In this document: piece by piece, positions 15,872 to 24,506 of the stretch
Layout: each line of letters opens with the position of its first letter
Numbering within the stretch: the first letter of the stretch is position 1
DNA from: Klebsiella pneumoniae
Lineage (GTDB): Bacteria > Pseudomonadota > Gammaproteobacteria > Pseudomonadales > CAMAPQ01
Assembly: GCA_945860125.1 (NCBI GenBank)
Contig: CAMAPQ010000009.1
Coordinates: 1 to 51,547, forward strand
DNA: 51,547 nt
Reading direction: 5' to 3'
Program-made: the position numbers and the translations under genes
The notes under the pieces: model-generated
Told to the model about the DNA's origin: nothing
Databases searched by the model: none
What the model saw: only the letters and a program-made list of their open reading frames with translations

Positions 15872-17899
15872 ATGGTAACGCTTACTTTTTGGCACTGGGT
15901 TGGAATTATACAGCTGTTCACTTTACTGGCAAGCAGTAATATTTTCTTCTATTTATATCATCGTAAATTGAAAAAAAAGTGCGCTCAAAGATTAGCACTA
16001 GCAGAAAGCGCCATAAAAAAAGCCTCAGACTTAAAAGAAAAATTAGCTCAAATTAAAGCGAACATCCTTGCAAAAACAGAAGAACCCATCTCACAAGAAA
16101 ATCCACAAATAGAAGAAATGGGGCTTACTTTATCTAGCACAGATGACCCTTTAACCTTTCTTGATAAGCTACAAAAAGAAGCAGAGTTACGCTTACAGGA
16201 TTTAGGTATTTATTCAACAGACTTTGATCCTTCATTAGATGCACAACAGCAAACAGCATTACTCAGATATCACTTTGCAGAAGCAGAAAAAAAAGTTTTT
16301 GCAGTTGAGAATGATCCTATTCTCATCTGGGAAATAATAGATGGCGCATTACATACATTAATACATAAATCACCCGAACAAGAATCTGGCACTAATTTAA
16401 ATGAAAGTATGACAAATCAACTAATGGAAGATAACGCCACACTTAATAAAGAATTAGAAGAAGAAAAAGAAAAATTTAAAAAAGCAGCTGATTATTGGAA
16501 AAGCAAACTTAAAGAAATTAAAAAAGGTTATCCACTACTGCTAGAAAACTTAAAAGAAAATAATGAAGAATCATTAATGAGCGATCTAAATAATTTATAT
16601 AGCGCTTATATAGAAACAGGTTATTTACTTGATCAAAATAGCATGGAGCTCACCCATGATAGCGACTTAGAAACAATCCAAAAAGAACAGAAAAAAGTAC
16701 CGCTTGATGAGGAAAAATCAGAAGAAAAAAACAAGAAACATTTTAGTTATGAGGAAGTTGGTACACTTAATAATATTATTAATGCCCAAATGAGCGAAAT
16801 TAAAGAGCTAAGAGATGAGTTTAATAAAAATGAAAAACTTAGCTCAATTAAAGCAGATTTAGAGAAAAAACTTATCCGTTTTGAAAGCAAAATAAAAGAA
16901 ACCGAATCTTGCATTTTGATGCTAGAGAAAAAAATAAAAGAAGACCAAGATGAAAACTATGTAGAAAAAACAAAAGAAAGAAAAGACAAACTAAAAGGAG
17001 AATTACGTAGCAAAGAATTAATAAGCCTCATGAAAAAAGAGCACCAATTAATGATTAATCAAAGCTTGCCAAATAAAAATAAACACGATCTTATTATTTC
17101 AACAGATAGACTTGTAAATTACATGATTGAAATGGGCTCTTATCTGGGCGTTAGTGAAAACCGAATCGATTCATCAAGCTTAATTAGTAAAGTGATTGAT
17201 CAATCATCAAAAGAAGCGGCCGCATTGAAAAAAGACAGTCTCTTTGCACAATCGAAGGAAACGGCCAAACCTGTTCTTGAAAGCGCAGCTACTGAAGTAA
17301 ATAAATTAAAATTAGTTGTTTATAAACAAAGAACTGTAATTAATAAGTTGGTAGAACGTATTCAGCATCTTGAAAAACATGAAGATAAAATTCAGTTTAT
17401 TGAAGAATATGAAGCCAACGTAAAACAACTCGATAGTATTCTAAAAGAAAATAATACGTGTATTGAAATGCTTGAAAAAGAGCTAGATGGTGCTAATAAC
17501 AATATTAATACACTTGAAAATGAATTAACGTATTTAAAACAGCAACTCGAAATGGCAGAAAATGAACGCTCAGAAAAAGAAGCAGAAAATCAAAAACAAA
17601 ACGAAGCTTTACTAATGAAAAATGCCAATAAAAATAATGCAGAGGCAAATAATATAGAGGAAAAAATTGAAACCCTAGAAACACCAATACCAATATTAAC
17701 TGTAAAAGATACGCCTACTAACAAAGAATTTAATCAGTTTGGTTTACAAAGCGAACCAGACACAGAAGAGCAAATTGATTTTGACTCCCCCTATAGTAAT
17801 GTCGGCGGCATGGATATAGATATCGAACAATCAACACAAGAGCTTGATGATATGCTGAAAGATATATATAAAAATGAGCCTGCCTCTAAAAAAAGATAA
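15872..17899 (+). CDS. Large membrane-anchored coiled-coil protein, function unknown
   Basis: No family was recognised in this 675-residue protein. A single N-terminal membrane helix (about residues 7-28, ending FYLYHRKLKKK) is followed by an extremely Lys/Glu-rich cytoplasmic region. Heptad-like coiled coils are clearest at about 180-225, 290-370 and 470-580, and the tail is acidic (DIDIEQSTQELDDMLKD). The layout suggests a long membrane-tethered rod, such as a structural, septal or scaffold protein. The ATG at 15872 has AAGG nine bases upstream. The promoter region contains a MITE-like element at 15664-15790. The Lys/Glu richness makes chance matches to other coiled coils likely, so homology searches need masking. 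Confidence 0.7.
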   Translation: MVTLTFWHWVGIIQLFTLLASSNIFFYLYHRKLKKKCAQRLALAESAIKKASDLKEKLAQIKANILAKTEEPISQENPQIEEMGLTLSSTDDPLTFLDKLQKEAELRLQDLGIYSTDFDPSLDAQQQTALLRYHFAEAEKKVFAVENDPILIWEIIDGALHTLIHKSPEQESGTNLNESMTNQLMEDNATLNKELEEEKEKFKKAADYWKSKLKEIKKGYPLLLENLKENNEESLMSDLNNLYSAYIETGYLLDQNSMELTHDSDLETIQKEQKKVPLDEEKSEEKNKKHFSYEEVGTLNNIINAQMSEIKELRDEFNKNEKLSSIKADLEKKLIRFESKIKETESCILMLEKKIKEDQDENYVEKTKERKDKLKGELRSKELISLMKKEHQLMINQSLPNKNKHDLIISTDRLVNYMIEMGSYLGVSENRIDSSSLISKVIDQSSKEAAALKKDSLFAQSKETAKPVLESAATEVNKLKLVVYKQRTVINKLVERIQHLEKHEDKIQFIEEYEANVKQLDSILKENNTCIEMLEKELDGANNNINTLENELTYLKQQLEMAENERSEKEAENQKQNEALLMKNANKNNAEANNIEEKIETLETPIPILTVKDTPTNKEFNQFGLQSEPDTEEQIDFDSPYSNVGGMDIDIEQSTQELDDMLKDIYKNEPASKKR

Positions 17900-17914
17900 T
17901 AAAAAAATAACCGC

Positions 17915-18727
17915 TTAAGACCCACTCATTTCCCACCAAAGCGGGCAATGATCGCTGGGACGCTCCATACTACGAATATCATAATCAATACCCACACTGT
18001 GCGTTGCATCAATCAAATTTTCTGAAACCAAAATTAAATCAATGCGCAACCCTCTTCTTGGTGCTGCTTCAAAAGCACGACTTCGATAATCAAACCAACT
18101 GAGTTTTTTTTCATCTGTTGTATGTTTAAGATAACTATCTACCAAACCTACATTTAAAAGGGCTTGTAACCACTCACGCTCCTCAGGCAAAAAGCTACAC
18201 TTTCCATCTCTTAGCCATCTTTTTGCATTATCTTCACCAATACCAATATCACTCTCATGAAGCGCAACATTCATATCGCCCATTAAAACTAAAGAGGAAT
18301 CACAGGCCAGTTTAGCTTTAACAAAATCAGTAATATTGCGATAAAATAATTTTTTATTCGGGAATTTTATCGGATGGCCACGACTCTCACCTTGAGGAAA
18401 ATAACCATTACAAACCCATATAGAACGGGCACCCAACATCACTTCACAAGCAATAAACCTTTTCTGTGCCGCTTCCTCTTCTGCCTCAAAACCCTTTACC
18501 ACGTTAACCACAGGAAGCTTAGAAAGCAGCGCAACGCCGTAGTGTGCTTTTTGACCAAAATAACTAATGTTATAACCAAATCGCTCAAGATCGCTCAGGG
18601 GAAACTGAGGATCATCCACCTTTGTTTCTTGTAACCCAATAATGTCCGGTTGATGACGATCAATAATTGCTTCGAGCTGATGAAGTCTTGCTCTTAAGCC
18701 ATTAATATTGAAAGATATAATCTTCAC
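17915..18727 (-). CDS. xthA: Exodeoxyribonuclease III
   Basis: This AP endonuclease and 3'-5' exonuclease repairs abasic and oxidised DNA ends. Motifs of the EEP fold are complete: NINGLRARL, GLQETKVDD (metal Glu), GDMNVA (Asp/Asn), RIDLILVS and SDHCPLWWE (catalytic Asp-His). The 270-residue length is normal. Its start overlaps the upstream ydcF-like gene by 26 bases, so it is probably co-transcribed with it and perhaps with the hvf genes further upstream. That would put a repair enzyme for oxidative damage behind a copper-binding peptide operon. Confidence 0.94.
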   Translation of the reverse strand: MKIISFNINGLRARLHQLEAIIDRHQPDIIGLQETKVDDPQFPLSDLERFGYNISYFGQKAHYGVALLSKLPVVNVVKGFEAEEEAAQKRFIACEVMLGARSIWVCNGYFPQGESRGHPIKFPNKKLFYRNITDFVKAKLACDSSLVLMGDMNVALHESDIGIGEDNAKRWLRDGKCSFLPEEREWLQALLNVGLVDSYLKHTTDEKKLSWFDYRSRAFEAAPRRGLRIDLILVSENLIDATHSVGIDYDIRSMERPSDHCPLWWEMSGS

Positions 18728-19646
18728 TCACCACGCCCCTTTTCTTCCTTTTTTGTACCATCTCATTTTTAATATCGCTCATTTTAAGCTCTTCAAAATC
18801 AACACCGCTCACTCTTAAATTCCAGCGATAGGCAAACAAGCCTAAATACTCATGCAATGAAATTCTGATGAGCCTAAAAGAATCAATCGTTGGCAGTGAT
18901 TTTTGTACTGGCTCCTGAAGCGGAATTCTCGTTAAAGAAAAGTCTGTAGGCGCAGGAATAACTTCTATACCTTGCTGCTCAAAACAATAAAGCGCCCGCC
19001 TCATGTGATAAGCACTGGTTACCAAAACAACTGTTTTGATGCCCTTCTCCTTGAGTAACTTAACCGAGTTTGTTGCATTTTCCCAAGTATTAATACTTTC
19101 AGACTCACGCCAAGTAACATGGCCACCAAACTCATTAACAAAATTAGCCATCATTGCAGATTCTGGTTTTTCACGCTTAACGGCAATACCACCGCTGACT
19201 AATAACGGAAGATCTAATCGTTTCTGTAGCCAAATGGTATAAAGTAGACGAGGAATAGCATCTCTGGTTACACCATCTTCGCCATATTCTGGCTGCTTAT
19301 AGGCTTTCCCCCCCCCTAAAGTGACAATAGCAACTGATTTATTTTTCGCATAAGCTTCACGAATGGAATCAAATTCTGCCTGCTTGAGCGGTGGAATATC
19401 TTCAAGTGATGAAATAAGAAACTCTGCCATCCATCCATTTGAAAAAAGCAAACAAACTAAAGAAGTTGCAATGACACCTTTCGAAAAGCGTTTGAACCGC
19501 GAAAAATAATAAAAAAGATAGCCAAAAGCTATAAACAATATAAATAAGGTAGGGGATAAAAATAACGCTTTCAAAAAATAGTAAAACTGCACAAAGAACT
19601 CGCTAGACTTTATTTTAAGGTCTTCAGACAAAAACGATACAACCAA
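18702..19646 (-). CDS. YdcF/ElyC-type (DUF218) membrane protein
   Basis: Two N-terminal membrane helices (about 25-50 and 55-75) precede a DUF218 domain marked by VTLGGGKAY, LLVSGGI, ESINTWENA and VTSAYHMRRA. E. coli ElyC of this family supports peptidoglycan assembly at low temperature; the biochemical reaction is not defined. The frame opens at a TTG (19646) inside the end of the DoxX-type gene, and no in-frame ATG lies upstream of the hydrophobic region. Overlaps on both sides place it in the hvf transcription unit. Confidence 0.82.
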   Translation of the reverse strand: MVVSFLSEDLKIKSSEFFVQFYYFLKALFLSPTLFILFIAFGYLFYYFSRFKRFSKGVIATSLVCLLFSNGWMAEFLISSLEDIPPLKQAEFDSIREAYAKNKSVAIVTLGGGKAYKQPEYGEDGVTRDAIPRLLYTIWLQKRLDLPLLVSGGIAVKREKPESAMMANFVNEFGGHVTWRESESINTWENATNSVKLLKEKGIKTVVLVTSAYHMRRALYCFEQQGIEVIPAPTDFSLTRIPLQEPVQKSLPTIDSFRLIRISLHEYLGLFAYRWNLRVSGVDFEELKMSDIKNEMVQKRKKRGVVSEDYIFQY

Positions 19647-20230
19647 TCATCCAAACTAACAAAACGACCACCACCTGAACTTATTAATACGAGTAACATG
19701 ATTAAATATGTTACAGCGAACTCAATACCGTTATTTAAAATAACAAAATTGCCGCTACTCGTAAGCCATTCATAATTACCATGCGCCTGAAGAATTTCTT
19801 TGGCTTTTTCTAGTTTTTCCGCTGAAGCAATAACACGTTCATTTGCAAAAAAAGCAGGATCAGGATTTGAAACTGCTAACCAACCGAATGGCCCATGTAC
19901 CGTTGTGATAGCAACAAGCATAGTCACCAATAGTGGAATAGCAATAAAACGAACACCTAAACCAACCACCAGAAGAAAGCTACCAAATAGTTCTGTCAAG
20001 GTAGCAAGCCATGCCATGATTACAGGGAAAGGCAAGCCTAAGCCATCAGGACTCCCAAACCAATCAATAATAGCATCAATTGATTCATATTTATGATATC
20101 CCGCAAAAAAGAAGATCGGCGCTAAATATAGCCTTAAAGCCAGAATGCCAATAAAATCCATTTTTTTTAAAAGACTTACTAAAAAATTAACAAACCTAAA
20201 TCCTTGCCGAAAATACGCTTTCACTGTCAT
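19610..20230 (-). CDS. hvfX: DoxX-family membrane protein, HvfX-like
   Basis: This 206-residue protein has four or five hydrophobic segments and DoxX features (LALRLYLAPIFFFAGYHK and LATLTELFGSFLLVVGLG). A periplasmic-type insertion lies between helices (about 110-165), and it ends GGGRFVSLDDWL. DoxX proteins of this kind are the fourth member of Hvf-type copper-binding peptide operons, where a role in maturation or export is suspected but unproven. I chose ATG 20230, 22 bases after the hvfC stop with AAGAGAG upstream; an earlier GTG lies inside hvfC. Confidence 0.85.
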   Translation of the reverse strand: MTVKAYFRQGFRFVNFLVSLLKKMDFIGILALRLYLAPIFFFAGYHKYESIDAIIDWFGSPDGLGLPFPVIMAWLATLTELFGSFLLVVGLGVRFIAIPLLVTMLVAITTVHGPFGWLAVSNPDPAFFANERVIASAEKLEKAKEILQAHGNYEWLTSSGNFVILNNGIEFAVTYLIMLLVLISSGGGRFVSLDDWLYRFCLKTLK

Positions 20231-20252
20231 AAAAATATTGGCTCTCTTATAA

Positions 20253-21032
20253 TCAAAGATGAAAAAATAAAACACCTCGGCTAATCATATCTTCAAATAA
20301 AACTTTGCCATGAGAAATAAAGTCAGTATTCAAAGTAAGATTAAGCTCACTAGCAATAATATCTAGGCTAGACTCGGCTGAAATTCCAGTATTTTGCTCA
20401 AATAAAGTTAACAATCTTGCTGTAACCTGGTTAATCTCTAAGCACTCAACTTGGTCATCTCTATTTCGGTAAACTAAAAGATGCGTTAATTCAGACTGAG
20501 CAGGAATGATACCACTTGAAATACGGTGTACAGGATAGCGATACACTAAAACCCAAGCTAAGGGAGATAAATAAAGCGGGCAAGATAACAAATCAGGGGT
20601 ACTTAACTCAAGCAGCATAGGGTCACAAGCAGTAGCAGGAAAATCTTCTTCACTAATGTCAATAGCAAGCTCTACCCACTCAAAATGTGCTAAATCAAGC
20701 ATAAAGGGAGGATCATTCTCGCCATTCCTCTCATTTTGTAAATACTTAAGAAACTCAATGCCTATTTCACAAAAATAAGGCGATGTAGAAACATGTCGAT
20801 GAATAAAATCACGAATCATCTCATGCCAAATAGCTTCAGACGTAATACTTCTTAAAATAGGAAAGCCATTTGAAATAAAGTCTTCAATGTTATTATAAAT
20901 TAAACGCTGATAAATTTTCATTCGCAATTCAGCGACGCTCTGAGGTATAGCGTAATTTTCAGGATGACGTATATTCTGCGTAAATTTTTTTTGCACTTCC
21001 TGAAAAGGATAAGAAATCAGACACTCTGCCAT
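20253..21032 (-). CDS. hvfC: DUF2063 RiPP-maturation partner, HvfC-like
   Basis: This 259-residue protein of the DUF2063 family has the characteristic start (FQEVQKKFTQNIRHP), then RMKIYQRLIYNNIEDFIS, GFPILRSI and the acidic helix FEWVELAIDIS. DUF2063 proteins act with the adjacent MNIO (DUF692) enzyme, probably by binding and presenting the precursor peptide. The ATG is immediately next to the hvfB stop codon, indicating coupling. The C-terminal half (LLVYRNRDDQVECLEIN) resembles a small peptide-binding winged-helix module; I infer that from its order and size only. Confidence 0.9.
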   Translation of the reverse strand: MAECLISYPFQEVQKKFTQNIRHPENYAIPQSVAELRMKIYQRLIYNNIEDFISNGFPILRSITSEAIWHEMIRDFIHRHVSTSPYFCEIGIEFLKYLQNERNGENDPPFMLDLAHFEWVELAIDISEEDFPATACDPMLLELSTPDLLSCPLYLSPLAWVLVYRYPVHRISSGIIPAQSELTHLLVYRNRDDQVECLEINQVTARLLTLFEQNTGISAESSLDIIASELNLTLNTDFISHGKVLFEDMISRGVLFFHL

Positions 21033-21932
21033 TTATCCTCCTACAGCAAGATTATAATCAGCAGAATTCTTTTTTGATTTTAGTACGGAAGATGAAGCGT
21101 CTCGGTTTACCATCCCCTGAATCATTTTTATTTTTTCTACTTCTTTTAGCAGAACATCAAAAGGCGGCAAATTAAAATCTCTTTCAAGCAAAGTAGGATA
21201 GACGCCATGAAACTGATAAGTGTATCGTAACAAATCCCATACAGGGTTAATAACATCAGCACCATGAGAATCAATAATTAAATTTTCTGCTTCATTCGCA
21301 TGACCAGCAATATGTATATAAACAATACGATCAGTAGGTATTTTACGTATAAATTCCAACGCATCATACTGATGATTTATACTATTTACATAAATATTAT
21401 TAACATCTAAAAGCAAAAAGCAGTCTGCTTCTTCAAGAATAGCATTTAGAAAAGTTATTTCATCCATTTCTTGGCCAGGCGCGCAATAATAAGAAACATT
21501 TTCGATTGCTATTTTACGCCCTAAAAAATCCTGCACTTGCCGTAGCCTAGCAGCAACATACTTAACTGAATCATCCGTAAAAGGAATAGGCATGAGATCA
21601 TAAAGGTGGCCATGATCGCCGCAATAGCTTAGATGCTCAGAGTAAATTCCTATGGAATAACGATTTAAAAAGAGCTTCAATTCAGCCAAAAAATCAAAAT
21701 CTAACAAGTGGGGAGCACCAATAGATAAAGATAAGCCATGCGCAACAATTGGGTATTTCTCAGCAATTGCAGATAACTCCCTACGAGATTTACCACCCAT
21801 CCTGATCCAGTTCTCAGGCGCAAGCTCTAAAAAATCAACAGGTGCTTTATCAGATAAAGCAAACGAGCTCATAAGAGCTCGCCGCAAACCCAAGCCAGCA
21901 CCATGAACGGCAGATAAATCATGCAGTATCAT
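21033..21932 (-). CDS. hvfB: MNIO-family (DUF692) multinuclear iron oxidase, HvfB-like
   Basis: MNIO enzymes use two or three iron ions and O2 to convert precursor cysteines to oxazolone/thioamide or related groups. The TIM-barrel motifs are complete: GAGLGLR, ELAPENW, His65 in VAHGLSLSIG, Glu99-His100 in YSEHLSY, Glu144-Asn145 in AIENVSYY, Asp176 in LLLDVNNIYVN, His207/His211 in IHIAGH, Asp221/His223 in DSHG and Glu250 in LLERDF. The 299-residue length is typical. The ATG follows TGAGG eight bases upstream. The precursor gene is 28 bases upstream and the DUF2063 partner directly abuts downstream. Confidence 0.95.
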   Translation of the reverse strand: MILHDLSAVHGAGLGLRRALMSSFALSDKAPVDFLELAPENWIRMGGKSRRELSAIAEKYPIVAHGLSLSIGAPHLLDFDFLAELKLFLNRYSIGIYSEHLSYCGDHGHLYDLMPIPFTDDSVKYVAARLRQVQDFLGRKIAIENVSYYCAPGQEMDEITFLNAILEEADCFLLLDVNNIYVNSINHQYDALEFIRKIPTDRIVYIHIAGHANEAENLIIDSHGADVINPVWDLLRYTYQFHGVYPTLLERDFNLPPFDVLLKEVEKIKMIQGMVNRDASSSVLKSKKNSADYNLAVGG

Positions 21933-21960
21933 AGTAATGCCTCAGCTCATACTCGCAAAA

Positions 21961-22302
21961 TTACTTCGCTTCAGCAGGTGCTTTGTCTTTATGAGCACCA
22001 CACTTGCCTTCACCACACTTGCCATCTTTTTTCTTGCCTTCACCACACTTGCCTTCTTTCATTTTGCCTTCACCACACTTACCTTCTTTCATTTTGCCTT
22101 CACCACACTTACCTTCCATGCCTTTTTCACCGCACTTGCCCTCGGCTGCTTTAGTGTCATCTGCAGCAACTTGGAATGAACCTTTAACTTCTTTGGCAGC
22201 AAAAGGATTGCCGTGATCTTGTTGCGCCTGCACACTTACAGAAGAAAGAGCTGAAACAACCAATGCTGCGCCTAAAGTACCTATCATTGCTTTCTTAGAC
22301 AT
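21961..22302 (-). CDS. hvfA: Cys-rich copper-binding RiPP precursor with EGKCG repeats, HvfA-like
   Basis: The 113 residues comprise a Sec signal peptide (1-26, ending VSVQA), a spacer (27-53) and a core of six cysteines at 57, 66, 76, 86, 96 and 101. Five lie in EGKCG and one in DGKCG, separated by short EGKMK-like links. HvfA-type precursors carry EGKCG motifs that the MNIO maturase converts to thiooxazole or oxazolone-thioamide groups that bind Cu(I). With hvfB, hvfC and hvfX downstream, the assignment is firm at system level. The ATG follows TAGGAGA at good spacing. The DNA under the core is a 30-base tandem repeat. A C-terminal AHKDKAPAEAK follower is present. Confidence 0.93.
   Translation of the reverse strand: MSKKAMIGTLGAALVVSALSSVSVQAQQDHGNPFAAKEVKGSFQVAADDTKAAEGKCGEKGMEGKCGEGKMKEGKCGEGKMKEGKCGEGKKKDGKCGEGKCGAHKDKAPAEAK
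22006..22122. repeat. 30-bp tandem repeat inside the hvfA core
   Basis: Units start at 22006, 22036, 22066 and 22096 (partial), each opening GCCTTCACCACACTT. Each unit encodes a ten-residue block with one EGKCG cysteine. Copies 22036 and 22066 differ by one base, implying recent duplication and a copy number that may vary between strains. Confidence 0.9.
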
Positions 22303-22811
22303 TGAAATCTCCTAAACATAGATTTATTAAAAATAAATTAAACTCTCAATCCAACACTTAACCATGCCAAAAAGCTGGCGGTATCAACCTCAAAGCTGAT
22401 ACTACAACTTTGAAACAACAACCAAGCTAATAATATTGACTTAACCTACCCAAAAAAGTTCAAGCATTTTCAAACAATCAATATTTGATACCAACCATAA
22501 AACAACTATTCCACGGACTAAGCGCCAGTGTAACATCATGAATATAATGATGAGCCACCCATTTAAATACTAGATAAATAACCATAAAAAGCAAATAAAG
22601 GCACAGCAAAATCAAGTTTATTTTTTGTGAAGTAGATCGTAGTTTTTTTGACCTATAAAAATAACAATGCAACCACCACGACAAAAAATCTATTTTTTAA
22701 TCTACTCAACATTTAAAAAAAACCATCAAATATATTAATATTTAATATTGAGGCAAAAAAGCGCAATTAATTTAGCAGCCAGATAAAACGAGCAAAATAA
22801 GAGAGGACAAA
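22303..22811. other. 509-base AT-rich intergenic region between divergent genes
   Basis: The stretch holds the hvf promoter and that of the lipoprotein gene at 22812. One small frame (22478-22684, minus) has a TTG start, no ribosome site and one hydrophobic segment; I do not call it a gene. No repeat or RNA element was recognised. Confidence 0.5.
22326..22354 (-). promoter_or_regulatory. Possible sigma-70 promoter of the hvf operon
   Basis: Read on the minus strand, TTGGAT and TTTAAT are separated by 17 bases and lie 24-52 bases before the hvfA ATG. This is a pattern match only, in AT-rich DNA. An ECF-sigma-type promoter, common for such operons, was not recognised. Confidence 0.3.
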
Positions 22812-24425
22812 ATGATTAACTATTATTTAATATCACAAAATTTATACCGAGCAAAAAAAACAAAACTTTTATTCCTATCACTTTTCTATGTATTCAATCT
22901 TTTAATATTAAATGCATGTGGCAATAGCAATTCATCTAAAACATCTGAAGATGTAAACCAAGAAAATGCCATTAATATCACAGGCAAAAATGTCTCTGGT
23001 AATTTGCTTTCTATTATTAAAACAGCAGGCGGAACAGTAGAGGGCTCGGGTATTAATTGTGGCACAACCTGCTCAGGTTATTATAAAGGACAAGAAAATG
23101 TAACGCTTATAGCAACACCAGAATCAGGCTTTATTTTTAATGGTTGGGAAGGTGATTGTGCAGGCATGGGAAGTTGTGAAGTTCAAGTTAACATACCAAA
23201 AGAAGTACGTGCTTCCTTTACAGCAATAAATACAGCAGACTTATGTATAGGGCTTATAACAGATAAAAGTGAAAAAATTATTCAGCCTGTGACACAACCC
23301 AATATCAAAGAGAGTTACATTGATCCTACTTTTGGAACACGTATTACACGCATAACGCAAAGCGAATCAAGCCGTCCTATAAAACCAATGTACAGTACCA
23401 TACAAGCGTGGAATAGCGATGAATCATATTTTATATTATATGAAGTGGGAAAAGGACACCGTCTATATAGCGGAAAAAATTATGATTTCATTTCCTACCT
23501 TGATATTAGCCCGAGTGATATTGAAGGCGTTTACTGGCATTTTTCAGATCCTAATACACTTACTTATATTGATAATAATGAGAAAAAAGTCATTCAATAT
23601 CATATTTCCATAAAAACTAAAAATACTATTATTGACCTCAAAAACACCTGCAACTCAAATATTGTAAGCGGTGGCGATATACAAATGAGTTCATGGGATA
23701 GCAATAATATTGGCTTTAGATGTAACGGGAAAAGTGGAAAAATAGCAGGCTATATTGATATCAATCAAAAGACTACTCATGTTTTTAGCAGTAAGGACAA
23801 AAACTACAGTGAATTTATTGCACCCATGCCTTCAGCAAGTGGAAAATATTTTTATATGCAAGGTGATATACTTGATAAAAACTTAAACTTAGTGAGAAAA
23901 CTTGATCTGTCTAACGCACTAGAGCACGCTAACTTAGGAAAAGATCATTTAGGGGAAGATGTCTATCTCACCGCCATATTTGATCCGGGCGCTAAAGGAT
24001 GCGAAGTGGGTAGCGTTGTGATGCACAACTTGGCAAGCGGTGCCTGCGATGTCCTTGCAGGACCCAGCACTGGTCTGCCCTATCCACCACCGAACACACA
24101 TATTTCTGCTCAGGCTTATAAAAATACTGGCTGGGTTGCTGTCTCCACAATTGGTGAAGGTGATAATCTACCCTCAGCCAATGCCCAGAAAAAACTACCT
24201 ACAACTATTGGAGAGATTTATCTTGTGAATACCGATCCTTCACAAACCCGTTTTTGCCGCGTAGCTCACCATAGAACATGGGGAAAATCAGGCAATAACG
24301 GCTATTGGGCTGAACCGCATCCTGCCATAAGCCCGACAGGAACACGAATACTATTTAGTAGTGATTTTCATAACACAGGCAGAACGGATACTTACGTTGT
24401 TGAACTGCCGAGCTTTGCAAAATAA
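22812..24425 (+). CDS. Lipoprotein with InlB-type B-repeat and WD40/TolB-like propeller
   Basis: This 537-residue lipoprotein has its lipobox near residue 36 (LILNACGNS). Residues about 68-138 form one bacterial B-repeat (GGTVEGSGINCGTTC, ENVTLIATPESGFIFNGWEGDC, ending VRASFTA). From about 150 onward are repeated blades of a beta-propeller (DESYFILYEV, YWHFSDPNTLTYID, HPAISPTGTRILFSSDF), like oligogalacturonate-lyase/TolB-type propellers. No catalytic residues are recognised; a surface binding role is plausible. The upstream hvf operon is divergent. A strong terminator follows at 24472-24506. Confidence 0.75.
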   Translation: MINYYLISQNLYRAKKTKLLFLSLFYVFNLLILNACGNSNSSKTSEDVNQENAINITGKNVSGNLLSIIKTAGGTVEGSGINCGTTCSGYYKGQENVTLIATPESGFIFNGWEGDCAGMGSCEVQVNIPKEVRASFTAINTADLCIGLITDKSEKIIQPVTQPNIKESYIDPTFGTRITRITQSESSRPIKPMYSTIQAWNSDESYFILYEVGKGHRLYSGKNYDFISYLDISPSDIEGVYWHFSDPNTLTYIDNNEKKVIQYHISIKTKNTIIDLKNTCNSNIVSGGDIQMSSWDSNNIGFRCNGKSGKIAGYIDINQKTTHVFSSKDKNYSEFIAPMPSASGKYFYMQGDILDKNLNLVRKLDLSNALEHANLGKDHLGEDVYLTAIFDPGAKGCEVGSVVMHNLASGACDVLAGPSTGLPYPPPNTHISAQAYKNTGWVAVSTIGEGDNLPSANAQKKLPTTIGEIYLVNTDPSQTRFCRVAHHRTWGKSGNNGYWAEPHPAISPTGTRILFSSDFHNTGRTDTYVVELPSFAK

Positions 24426-24471
24426 CATACCGCCTAGTTACCACCTATTTTGGTAGCATTTTTTAAGACGG

Positions 24472-24506
24472 ATAAAGTGGGCGTATTTTTAATGCGCCCA
24501 CTTTAT
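24472..24506. terminator. Bidirectional rho-independent terminator
   Basis: Arms ATAAAGTGGGCG and CGCCCACTTTAT form a 12-bp stem with an 11-base loop, followed by TTTTT on the plus strand. It serves the convergent lipoprotein and phasin genes; the phasin stop codon lies inside the right arm. Confidence 0.9.

Noticed and set aside
15631-15939. Short frames on both strands upstream of the coiled-coil gene
   Set aside because: They run through the MITE-like element and have no recognisable product.
22006-22122. Possible CRISPR-like array of regularly spaced repeats
   Set aside because: There are no unique spacers; the whole unit repeats and codes for the EGKCG core.
22004-22216. Plus-strand frames full of Leu/Pro/Ser/His repeats over hvfA
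   Set aside because: They are antisense readings of the 30-base tandem repeat; signal peptide, ribosome site and operon context all support the minus strand.
22478-22684. 68-residue minus-strand frame with one hydrophobic segment
   Set aside because: TTG start, no ribosome site, very AT-rich and no recognisable family; treated as intergenic.
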